A stretch of DNA of 64,000 nt from Hormiphora californensis (Eukaryota > Ctenophora > Tentaculata > Cydippida > Pleurobrachiidae), in NCBI GenBank assembly GCA_020137815.1, contig CM035355.1:7737271-7801270 (forward strand), written 5' to 3'. This document shows positions 1-11,500 of the stretch, in pieces. Every line of letters begins with the position of its first letter. Position 1 is the stretch's first letter. The notes beneath the pieces were generated by a model. The model ran no database searches. It was not told where the DNA came from and saw nothing but the letters and a program-made list of their open reading frames with translations. Position numbers and translations under genes: made by a program.

Positions 1-410
1 TGGAGATGGACTTCTAAATGCCTAAAATGTGTGAAAATCGGGTAAAAAGTCTAAAATTTTTCCGGGGGCTTCGCCCCCTAGACCCCATTGGGGGACTGCG
101 GCCCCCAAACCCCCTGCCGCTGCTCCTCCGGCGCCGCTTCGCGGCACCGTCGTCGCGTGTGCATTTCAAAAATTACGGTGCTCCGCACCGGCCCCCCCTG
201 GAAAAATTCCGTGTCGTGGGCCCTGGTTTCGGTTTTTGAATGTTTCCGGTTTCGGTCTATCATTTGTCATTTGAGGCGCTGCGTTGTAACGCTACGCAGC
301 CTCAAGTTTGTCTCTTCGTCGAGTTAAGTGCCTCGGCGAGCTTACGATTCGTATAAGCTCACACCGGGCCTTCGGCCCAGCGTGAGAGCCGACAGACTGG
401 AAGCAATAAA
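1..410. repeat. GC-rich hairpin-containing repeat fragment
   Basis: No gene is visible. The stretch contains several strong short hairpins: GGGGGCTTCGCCCCC near 63-77, a GCTGCGT/ACGCAGC stem near 277-300, and CGGGCCTTCGGCCC near 365-378. It also has a GC-rich block (GGCGCCGCTTCGCGGCACC) resembling one inside the Helitron-like units at 29.6-30.7 kb. It is probably an end or fragment of a transposable element entering from the left window edge. Element class is not established. Confidence 0.4.
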
Positions 411-535
411 GTATAAACATATATTGTAGCCATTACACAGTTTCTGGTGTTAAATTATATAGAAGCATGGGACAATAAGTGTAAAAATTTCAAACATCAG
501 CAAAAATAAAAAGATAAACAACGGGAAGGAAATTA

Positions 536-1647
536 TCAAGCCTCAGTACTCTCTCTTCTAGATTCTAAGTTATTAGCCTGGCTGCCAAGTCTTCTCCGAT
601 TCGATAACTCTCGTTCCAACTTCTCGTAATCTTTTGTAACCTTCAGAGTCTTTAAGACAAGCAAATCAAACACTAGACACGCTACCTGGACGGGTAGTAA
701 TATGAAACAGAGATATCGTATATAGTCTAATCTTGCATTTATGTACTCCTTGTAACTATAGGAACATTCATCGTATTGGAGATTGTTCAACTTGTGATAG
801 AGTGAGAAGTAGCAGCTGTCCACGGTGATCGAATCTCTAAAAGAGCAGCACGCCATTTGTTCGTGAACTAAATCCACTTGGTGCTTGTAACCAGAATCCT
901 CGCTATACATCGCCAACCGAATCTTCTCAATCTCAGTATCATTCAGCGCCACTGCACTCTCATTTAAACTGTTCATCCGGAATTTCTCGACTGCTGTATC
1001 GATTGCACCCTCAATGTCTACTCGTCTCACCAGCGTTAGGGTACCCAGGAAAACCTCAAGGATAAGAGCTACAAATACCACCACAGCGTAGATCTTGAGT
1101 CCGGTGTCCTGGACCCGGTAACAGCCGTGTATACCAAGCATTCCCTGGAGGGAGAGAGTGGGGTGTTACCGATATATGGAGCGGGGTTTATCACAATTCG
1201 AAACATAATAAGCTTCGACGGATATGGATCATGTCCAGCCCTATAATCTAGCAATTATAATTGCTAGGTACTTTTTTAGTTTCCTTCCTATTCAATCACA
1301 TCTTATCCAATTGATAGTACAAGTATTAGCTTACCATAAGTATGACTACAATTGCAGTTAAAAGCAAGACTCCGTACACCAATGATATCTGAAATAATGA
1401 TAGTGTTATTATTGGGAGTGGAATCATAGAATGTGTTACCATGACAACTCAGATACACCTGAACAACTCTAAATGCTGTTAGAATTACCTGTTCAGAGAT
1501 GTCTAGTGGTAACGGTGAGGCGATTAAAGACACACCCACCCCACACATAATTAGTCCCAGTGTGAGGTTGAGGATGTTGAAAAAGTGGAAAAATAATCGT
1601 AGTGTATCCGCCACCTTTATCCTCTTCTCCGCGGGCACGTGAGGCAT
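536..1647 (-). CDS. Tetraspanin family membrane protein (3 exons)
   Basis: Three coding exons on the minus strand: 1489-1647, 1335-1388 and 536-1144, joined by phase-0 GT-AG introns of 100 and 190 bp, give 273 residues. Membrane segments lie at about residues 16-42, 54-71 (nearly all of exon 2), 89-107 and 213-236. Between TM3 and TM4 is a large extracellular loop with a CC pair at 170-171, followed by DSC and DEC cysteines. This four-TM topology with a double-cysteine loop defines the tetraspanins, which organise membrane microdomains and bind partner receptors. The usual CCG motif reads CCS here, so the loop is divergent. The start is the only ATG before TM1. Subfamily cannot be assigned by eye. 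The exon 2 call rests on matching splice phases and restoration of TM2. Confidence 0.85.
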
Positions 1648-2770
1648 CCTACTGCAAACACTAGATTGGACCTAAAAGTGGAGATAAAGTTTATAGATTT
1701 CAGCATAATACTTAGTTTAACATTCAACAATTTGACCAATCAACGAACTGAACATCGTCACAATTGGTTAAAAAGAAAAGAAACACTTTGACAATTGACA
1801 GCAGTTTTATCGGCAATACATAAAATGACAAATTCTCCTGACTCCTCCCATTTCAGAGAAATAGCTTCGATAATGACATTATGACAAATTGGCCCCCTAT
1901 AGAAATAAAAAAAGAAGAATTCAATCAAAATGAAACATAACACTATTGCTGAGCACAGGAGTTGAGGACAGGATCATCTGGTGGATTCTTAGTACAGAAT
2001 GATGATGATAATTATAATAGCTGACCCTCAACAATATATATACCCTGGTTTGACAAATCATTGGGGGAGCTCGAATTGGGGGTGTAGTGAGCAAACTCAT
2101 TATCATGATTAGCCGTGAGTAGAGAGCAACGTGCTGTCAATGTAGCACAAAAGGGGGCAACTATACAGCCTATTCTATTGAACCAGCAGCAATCCTGTTA
2201 GTAGAGCTGCAGTGGTAGGGCTTTAGCTCCCAATCATATAGCAATTACGATTTTAGGGCCAGATCATCGCATGCCATTATACTCCTTCGAAGGATTACGA
2301 AGCGCAATCGAATGGTAAAATCACGTTTGCTTCACGATAAAGATTACAGAACCATAGATGCAAGAAATTCATAAACTCTGTCAACTGTCAAGATCCAGGG
2401 TATCTAAATGCAATATCAGGCGTGATATATTAGTCTCTAGAGCGCTATAGCGAGTGGCGAACTCCGGCGCTGCATGCGGGAGAGGAGAGGGGAGAAGAGC
2501 TGTAGCTAGCCACCAAACGTGACTGATATAGAATACTGCATACCGATATTTCACAATGCTGAGAGCTCTAGTTCCTGACTCCTGACAGCTGCAGCGGGTG
2601 AACGAGCAGAAAGGGATTTGTCATGTTTTGCTACGAATCAAGGGACTATTTGCCCACCATTTAGAAAAATTGGGCCCCTGCCATGAACGTCCCCCTTGAT
2701 TCTACAACCCTTCCGTGCACTGGAAGGAACGCTGTTTCTGTATATGTGAAATAGTGCTTCATTTAAAGAA
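1648..2770. other. Intergenic, no gene seen
   Basis: Upstream flank of the tetraspanin gene. I see no open frame with protein-like character, no tandem repeat and no clear inverted repeat. Any promoter of the tetraspanin should lie just above 1647, but no specific motif can be supported. Confidence 0.5.
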
Positions 2771-2774
2771 CTGT

Positions 2775-3424
2775 TTACGGCAAACAATAATCTATACTAG
2801 CCACTAGGCTATTCCAAAAGCTCCACAACTCAAAAGCGCCCCAAAAATTTGAACAAACGAAACAGGAAGGAGAAGAGGGACTGATATAAAAAGACCAAGG
2901 AGGGGAGGGGAGGAGGAGGGAGGGAGGACAAATATAGTCAGCCTTAAGGCAGACTGAGGGGGAAGGAAACAAAACAAGCCCACAGGAAGGCTGCAGGGGA
3001 CAGGAAAGGGAAAGGGGAGAGGGAGAGAGAGAAGAGAGAGAGGAGGTAGGAGGGAGAGGGGAAAAAGAGAGAGGATGAGTGAGAGAGAGGAGAGAGCGTG
3101 GGGAGAGAAGAGAGAGACGAGGAGAAGAGAGAAGAGAGAGGAGAGAGAGAGAAAAGAGAAGAGAGAGAGAGAAAAGGAGAGGGGCCCAGAGAGAGCAGAG
3201 AGAGAGGAGAGAGAGAGAGGAGAGAGGAAGGAGAGAGAGGAGAGAGAGCACTTGAAAGAAGGGGAAACCTCGGTGGGTCTTAACCGTAATCAGATTGGAA
3301 GAAATAGAAAGAGATCGGAAGAATTCTCTCTTCTCTTATTCTCTATTATCACTTCCTCTCTTTTTCTCTAGTAGTCTTGTCTGGTCTTGTATAGTTCATA
3401 TATCTCTTCCTCTTTTCTCTCTCT

Positions 3425-3466
<42 letters not shown>

Positions 3467-3490
3467 CTCGGCCCTATCTCTCTATCTTAT
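2775..3490. repeat. GA/CT-rich low-complexity tract
   Basis: About 700 bp of strongly strand-asymmetric purine-rich sequence (GAGAGG, GGGAGA runs, roughly 2880-3250), followed by a CT-rich tract with a pure (CT)n run near 3430-3465. Long open frames across it encode only repetitive Arg/Glu or Leu/Ser and are compositional artefacts. Confidence 0.8.
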
Positions 3491-3831
3491 AGGTCAGGCT
3501 CGACTTTTGGGAAACTTTTGGGAGGATAAATGATTAGAATTAAAAAAACAGACAATTAGTCTCCAATGCAACACTTTCCCCGAAGTTCCTAATGCAACAA
3601 CTCTCCCCGAAGTTCCTAAAGAGGCACAATGGGAGAAAAGTCAAAAGCAAAGTCCTTGACTCATGCACCACCTTCCTCTCTCTCTCTCTCTAGGCCAGGG
3701 AGGCTATTCACCTCGGTCATGTACTCATTCTTCACTGCATAATGCAAAGGGCACTGGATCGTGTGTATATTATGAGCGATAGAGAGGGAGAGATCCGTGT
3801 GCCCAAACAAAGACGTGTCAAGTCCCGGGAC

Positions 3832-3956
3832 TGACACTGTATAATTACCAGGAACCGACCGAAACAAGTAAACCACCAATCAGAACTCGTTATTTAGGTC
3901 ACGTGACTGGTTATTAGCCAATCAGGGGCCAGTATTTCCTGACACTGTATAATTAC
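3832..3956. mobile_element. Short interspersed element with 17-bp flanking direct repeats
   Basis: A roughly 90-bp core (3849-3939) starting AGGAACCGACC is bracketed by the perfect 17-bp direct repeat TGACACTGTATAATTAC at 3832-3848 and 3940-3956. A longer relative occurs at 12315-12421 with an intact right inverted terminus. Both contain the palindrome GGTCACGTGAC. The duplication looks like a target-site duplication from insertion, although a local tandem-copying event is possible. Confidence 0.6.
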
Positions 3957-4840
3957 GATCCCCCTGGGTGTAATAATCAAGTATCTTTATGAAATAACCA
4001 TTACATCAGGGACATGGGTCGGGTCTACCGTCTGCCTTGTCTCACAAAAGACTACCCTCTCCAAACCGGGCCGAAAATCATGTCATGTAGTAGCTAGGAC
4101 AACTGTGACCAAAGGTTCTATATCGCACTACACGAGATCGATATAGAGGGAGCTAGTTATCAGCTACCAACCACCACATCATTACAACAGCTGCATTAAT
4201 TTCTATCTTCTGATTACTGACCAACCCACCGTACCAACCCCCTCATCACCACCCTCTCATAATAATACACTCCTCATTTTGCAACAGATGTTCTTGATTT
4301 ACTGCAGGTCACGGTGCAATGATTGTCAAACAAACCGACACATTTAATATATCAAAAGTATCTTCTTACATAAAATTATTTCTTTTTATTTTACATCAAT
4401 CAGTGCAATTATTGACAACAGTATTTACTAAAAAGGAAAATATGGGACCCGGATACTGTACTTATAGAGTGCAGATCATATACCTTCTATTCTGACCCTC
4501 TCCCCTTCCCTCTCGCTCTCTCTTGAGTCAAAGAGTCTTGACCCCCTCCACAAAACAAAGGCAAATGAGCACCAACAATGAACAGAGTTATACCCATAGT
4601 ACCCGGCCATAAGCAGGGGAGAGCCGGATACTAAGCAAGGCCGGGAGTAAAGACTTGTCTAAGTAAAAAGATATCTCAATCCTGGAGCGATGAATATAAA
4701 TACACTCTGGCGTGTTTCACCAGGAGAATTCGGTACCCATGGAACATTTGGTGACAATGACACCTACACGTGATCGAGAGAGAAAGAGGGAATAGGGATC
4801 TATGGCACCAACTGGAACATAATAATGCTATCTTGTATAA

Positions 4841-5779
4841 TAGTAGAGGCAATAATTACACTCACCTCCTCTGATTTCTATGAAACTTCTCCCATGCTAA
4901 GAGGTGGCAATAGAGGTTCAAATACCGCAGAGTTTAAGTCTGAACAATGTTCGGTTCGTTAATTATCGCTAATTGAAAAACGCCAAAATGGCCTAAAATC
5001 GCCCTAAGTTCCGAATTGAAATTTTGGAGTTGAGACTCAAGACTTCGTGGAGATGTCCGCTAGGATGACAATATGCACCAAAATCGGACGGAAGCCTAAA
5101 TTCGTCCGAATTCGGTACGAAAAGCCGGGTAGACTGAATTTTGGTCACGTGACATGGGTCCAAAATCAGTTTTTTGCCATTTACGCCTTTCCTGTACGTC
5201 GGAGACAAAAAATATTGCCAATACTTGTCATTTCCATCGCTTTCTGCATCTTTTAAGCCCCCTATAAATATTCCTTACTTCAACGGTTCAGTAGTTAGAG
5301 TTTTTCAGCAGACTAAATGACGTCACTTCTGAACCGTCGAAGTAAGGGATATTTATAGGGGGCTTAAAAGATGCAGAAAGCGATGGAAATGAAAAGTATT
5401 GACCATATTTTTTGTCTCCGACGTACAGGAAAGGCGTAAATGGCAAAAAACTGATTTTGGACCCATGTCACGTGACCAAAATTCAGTCTACCCGGCTTTT
5501 CGTACCGAATTCGGACGAATTTAGGCTTCCGTCCGATTTTGGTGCATATTGTCATCCTAGCGGACATCTCCACGAAGTCTTGAGTCTCAACTCCAAAATT
5601 TCAATTCGGAACTTAGGGCGATTTTAGGCCATTTTGGCGTTTTTCAATTAGCGATAATTAACGAACCGAACATTGTTCAGACTTAAACTCTGCGGTATTT
5701 GAACCTCTATTGCCACCCCTTAGCATGGGAGAAGTTTCATAGAAATCAGAGGAGGTGAGTGTAATTATTGCCTCTACTA
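4841..5779. mobile_element. 0.94-kb palindromic foldback element (TAA flanks)
   Basis: Two nearly perfect inverted arms of about 450 bp surround a loop of about 35 bp near 5290-5330. The outer ends are TAGTAGAGGCAATAATTACA and its complement, each flanked by TAA, consistent with a 3-bp target-site duplication of the PIF/Harbinger type. The identical 71-residue frames in both arms are by-products of the inversion, and no transposase is present. This is a non-autonomous MITE-like or foldback element; the superfamily is inferred only from the flank length. Confidence 0.75.
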
Positions 5780-6943
5780 TAACATCTTACAGAGTTGCAG
5801 ATCCATGTTGAGTACCTAGGTACTCCCGGCCTTGGGTTCTCTCCTGCTTATGAGTATACCCTTTACCGAGCAAACAGATCCGGGTAACACTGGTCGCATA
5901 TTAGACTAGACAGAGGATGAATCCTCGGTACAACTATATCATCTAGGATAACTCTGGCTGGCATAACGAGGCAAAAGCGAGAGAGCGCTATAGGACTCTA
6001 GGAGAGTGATATATGTAATTCATAATATATGCTGCCGCGGGTACTTATCGGAGCCGAATTTGTAAGAAATGGTAAATCCTTACAAGTTGCTGTCACAATG
6101 TGACTCAATATCAAGCTGTCTCTTTTATCAATCTCTCTCTAGATCAGTTATCTCAAAAGCGAAAGCTTTTAGGGGCGCTCCTCCGCCCCTAACTTGTTGA
6201 GTAAGGGGTGAGAGGGGTGCTCCTCCGCCCTTACTGAACAATTCCTAACTCTAGAATAGTCAGTAGTGCAATACAGACGCAGAACTGGGGGGCTGTAACT
6301 ATTCATCCAGCTATTATATCCATCCTGCTCTAAACAAATACAACACGTTTATAATCTTGTTACGGAGCTGTTACAGGATGGGTGATGGAAAGGAAATGTT
6401 ATAGCAAAATATTTAGCACTCGGATCTACTGCATCTCTATTTGTTCATTCGGCCCGGTCCACAAATACACAAACCCTTTTTTCCTGAAACTTGAAGTTGG
6501 GATGCGGGGAAGTGACTTGGTCGCACGCGAACATGAGGGGCGCGACGTGCCCAAGGAAGTGACGAAGAAAAAGAAAAAAGTTGGGTACCAACTGGACTGG
6601 TAAAATGGTTAAGATGAAATTAAGAAAAAGCTAGATTGTCTACAACATGGTGAGGGGTAAAAAGCGGGCAGGTGTCGGTGATCACGTAGTACACACACAC
6701 AGTAGAGCTCGAGCTTGTGATCGATTTTCTCTGATTTCGGCCAGCCCTTGATTTCGCTTTCTCTCTCTATCTCTCTATCTCTCTCTATCTTTCCTTCTCT
6801 ATCACACTCACTCTTCGTCCGGCAGCACCTGGCGGCCGGGGATCGAGAGAGATACCGCTAGGTTAACACAACACGTGCTGTGCAAGTGCCGGCCCAATTC
6901 CGTGTACGAGACAAGAGACAAATGATCGTATAAGAGAGAGAAA

Positions 6944-7025
<82 letters not shown>

Positions 7026-8541
7026 TAGACGTTACACGTGCTCTATAATACATCCTTAGCGTACCAAAGGCTTCCTTGATTCCCCGATAACCGATTCTGT
7101 ATCATTATCAAGATACCCGCCCTAATAATCTAAAAGTGGGCATCATCTACTAAACACCCCCCTATATATGTGTTCTAAGTCTGCCAATATTTAACTTTTC
7201 ATCGAAGAGTCTTCATCGAAGAGTTTGTATATAATTGGGACATAAGACATAGACAGTCACAGAAGACACTGAGACACACTTAACACCTGAGAATCACGTG
7301 GTGACTGTCACGCGCGATCAAGGTTTTGGTGAAACTTCCGCGCGCAAATTGTACATTCGTGTATAACAATTGTACACACACAATACAAGGTGCTCCTGCC
7401 TGCTATGTTCTGTCTGGCGCCGCGACCCATCTGAGAATCAAATGGGGTCTGGCGCCGCCAGACAGGCTATGTTCAAATCTATCACACGGTCCATTCAGTG
7501 TGACCGTGTACTGTGGGTACTCAAATATGCTGGTCAACACACAACACATGTACTCAATGTACTCAGTGTACTCAGTGTACTCAATGTATTCAGTGAACCT
7601 AATTGTGTAGGTCAACACACAACACATTAGTTGTACACATTACGTGAACATTTCAACATTCAAATCGGGTGGCAGACACACGGTTACAATTTACATGTTA
7701 GACTTATATTGAGTGATGAGAAAGAGGACGGACTCGCTATATTTGCTACACGAAAAGTAAACGTAATACTCTGGCAGAATTTAAGGCACACGGTACATTA
7801 TTCATGCAACACATAGGCTCACCAAATAGTACCTGCAGGGGCTAAGGTATATTATTGATGCCTCACCAAATATCTGTCCAGTGAAATAAGCAACCAGTGC
7901 TCACTAGTGGCCTATTACAATTACGAGACACGGCCACTTCAAACACGCGAGAGGTAAAGGGCTGATTAATAACAATAGAGAGCACCCTGAATTGTTTGTT
8001 GAACCGCTGTCTCCATCTCTATCTAGACCTTGCAGTTGACCCTGTTCAATTGTTTAACCATTCACCATGCACTTGGTACCAACATACCCCAGCTTGGGAC
8101 AATTACCAAACGCGAGGGTTGGTGGGGTACAAAAAGGCTCATTTAAATGGTTTAAAAACAGGCATAATTACACATCAATATCCACTCGAAAACAATATAA
8201 ATTATTTTGATTAAAGTTCCTCGAAGTTCCCACATGCGAAGTCAAAAGCAAAGTCCTTCAGGTACCACCTTCATCTCTCTCTGAACTCTCTCTCGCTTCG
8301 ATCACTCAATTGACAGGTCTTGCATCTATAATAGCTGACCACTTTCGTCAAAGAATCTATCTTAAATTCAACTGAATCTGCCATGTACGATTCAGATCAT
8401 CTACAAATTATATCACAAGTCTCTTCATTACAAATCATACATCATCATTGCACACAATTAGAGTCCAACAGAAACGTCCGAAAAGTGGAGTCCTGCTCCT
8501 GTCATTTCCGAGGTCTTTCTTCTCTTCAGTTGTATATCTCA
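5780..8541. other. Gene-free stretch with microsatellite and small repeats
   Basis: No convincing coding exon. Contents: short hairpins near 6170-6240, a pure (GA)n run at about 6946-7011, a GGCGCC-type inverted repeat at about 7405-7465 related to 28384-28440, five 9-bp repeats of TACTCAGTG type at about 7551-7597, and at 8215-8270 a segment related to 3590-3675 (CGAAGTTCC ... AAAGCAAAGTCCTT). It ends at the 3' end of STX8. Confidence 0.6.
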
Positions 8542-11500
8542 TCAGGCTATTTTCCACATGATGACACCGACGATTGCCACAAATAGGAGTAGTATTGTAA
8601 TCCAGTAACCTGCGAAAAGAGAGAGGGTTAAATATGGGAAAACAGAGACGGTGAGGGGAGGGGGAAGGGGGAACAGAGTGGATAGTTTGTTGAACATGAA
8701 ATTAAAGTGAATAAGGTAGGGGAACTTTAGTTGGCGGAGGAAAAGAAACAGACACAAAAACAATGTAGAACGTCACCACGTTGTTAAAACTTTGTAAAAA
8801 ATTAAGAACAAGTGTACTATCACCACTTCTACCCAAAGTCCAGTCTCTCCCTCACACATTTAGTGACAGGAAGATGCTGTCCAATAGCCCACTCATCAAA
8901 CAACAGCACATTCCCAAGACCCTCAACCTCACTATACCCCGCCTCCCTGACAGTGACCTCCCTAATCGCATAATCCCAGTCTCTCTCGGCGTATATTCGA
9001 GTCTCCTGGACCCGATACATGACTTTATCAACCCTGAGATACTGTCGGAGTAGAATGAGTAGAAAAGAGGGCATAACCCGACACTTTACAACAAGTTTAC
9101 TGCAGCCATTATCAGCTAACTCATCCTCAAATAGTACCACCTCAGTGTGATATAATATCTGATCACGGCGGAGGAGTTTCTCTTTGTCTGGTTGCTCCTC
9201 TGTCTCCCTCACCACCACACCATCCCCAATACTGCCCGTGTAGGCGGTAGTGAAGGTCCAATCAAATGGTTTAACAGTGTTATTAATGTGCTCACTATTC
9301 TGTCGAGTTTCCAGCCACTCATTGGCATAACTCACTTTCACCCTATCATTGTGGGCATCTACCATCTTTAGCGCATCTAGAGTGTTCAACTTTATCTCCC
9401 TCCCGCTCACAGAGTGCCGGAGAATTAACCAGTTTCTATCAAAGGTCATCTCAGGCAAATCGGGCAGTTCAAGAGATTCTGAATATGTGCAGTGGTTACA
9501 CTTGATAGTAGCCCCGGTGCATCTGCAAGTGGTTCGAAGAATGTGGCACTGTTGAGAGGATATCTCCCAGGGACCTAGTTTGGTGGATGTTAAGGTTGGG
9601 GGTCTATCTTCTCGACCCGGGAAAACTGTTCTGGTCATCATGTTTGCACTGTCGGGATCATGGTGTTATAGAGATGGGAAATATATATATATAGAGATCT
9701 AGATACACAATACCAACAATGAAGGAGTTCTGTCAGTCAGTCATTACGTAAACATTGAAACTCAAAACATTTTAGAAGGAATGTATGGTGTTGTGTTATA
9801 AATTACAGCCACAATTAAAATACAACTCCTCATAACACTGGCTCTCTAATTTAGATTGCAGCTAAGTCTTGACATCAACCAGCAGTCTGTGAATGTGCCA
9901 TTGCACTGCAGTTTGGGAACACAGAGCACAAACACACACGGTTGAAAATGGAAGCTCAATGTCTCAAAATGAACGCGCGCTGTCACTGCGCGCTAATCTG
10001 CGCTCAGTTCCCCAATTCCACCTCCCCGCGCCCTCCAGTCAGTCCCCCATACCGCTGGTGAGATGTTTGCGGTAGTGTAAAAGTAACCGTTTGTTGGTTG
10101 AAAATGAGTCCCCGCACTCCTCACACGTCCACACCCGCGACTCAGGGTGATAGCTCTGACAGTGCTGCGACAGGCGGCTCTGCGAGGGGAACATCTTGGT
10201 ACAATACTGACAAGAAAATTGGGCCTGACTCTTTTCATGGGTCCGAGAGTGAAGGGTTAGGCTCCACTTGTCTGCCATCGTTTTATCACATTTATCACAT
10301 TTAAGGGAGCGGGTGTGTTTTAGTTTGTGTTTGGTTAGCCACCGAGGGGTTGACGTTGAGTAATCGCAGCCCTGTTCAGGACATCTGTATAGCATGTGAT
10401 TTAGATGAGGCTGGATAGCTGCAGAAGATGTAGAGGCAGTTTCGGTTAGTTTACCTGACTTCTTTTTGGACGATCGAGCTCTTGGGGTTGAAGAGGGGGC
10501 CGTTTCTGTTAATTCACCTACTTTCTTTTTAGACGATCGAGCTCTAGTGGCTCTTCTTTTAGTGCAAACTGTAGTCACGGTAGTGACTTCAGTAACCATA
10601 TCTTCAGTAACCATAGTAACCGTATCTCCAGTAACCGTGGTAGCTGAATCTCCAGTAACTGATGTAACCGCATCTCTAGTAACCGTGGTAACCCCATCGT
10701 TAGTAACCGTAGTAACCGCATCCCCAGTAACCGTGCTAACCGCATCCCCAGTAACCGTGGTAACCACATCTTCAGTAACCGTAGCAACTGCATCTTTGGT
10801 AACCGTGGTAACCGGAACTCCAGTAATCGTGGTAACCGCATCTCCAGTAACCGTGGTAACCACATCTCCAGTAACCGTGGTAACCGCATCTTCAGTACCC
10901 ACATCTTCAGTAACCACATCTTCAGTAACCGTGGTAACCACATCTCCAGTAACCGTGGTAACCACATCTCCAGTAACCGTGGTAACCGCATCTTTAGTAA
11001 CCGCATCTCCAGTAACCGTGGTATCCACAATTTCAGTAACTGATGTAACCACATCTTCAGTAACCGTGGTAGGATCTCCACTCTCATCTACAAACGGATC
11101 TTCCCCAAAATCTAACTCTCCCTCCTGGCTGCAGCTGGAGAAGAGCGCCTTTAACCAACCCCTCACATCGACATCATTCACACACTCGGGCGGTGATGTA
11201 AAGACCTCAGTTTTATGATCACCCTTCAGATGTCCCTCTAGTGACTCCTGTAACACATATACATGACTGCACAGTGGACACTTGAATCCTCCCTTGTGCT
11301 GCGCTAGATGAGATCTGAAGTGCTCCACTGCTAGGTGATCATAACAATCCTTGTAGATACATTTCAGGTACACGCAATGGCTCTGCCGGTGTTTCTGGAT
11401 GTCAGAAGCTGTTAGGAAGGTCTCACCACACACCGAACACATGAGAAGCAGGCGACACTTCCGCTGGTGAGTCCGGAGGTTTGTGGCGGTGCTGTAACTG

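Noticed and set aside
4993..5627. 71-residue protein present twice
   Set aside because: Inverted arms of the palindromic element.
8542..8763. 73-residue membrane protein as a separate gene
   Set aside because: Only the last 22 codons after an AG acceptor are meaningful; they complete the STX8 tail anchor in the correct phase.
10466..11218. 250-residue Val/Thr protein on the plus strand
   Set aside because: Antisense reading of the minisatellite inside the zinc-finger gene.
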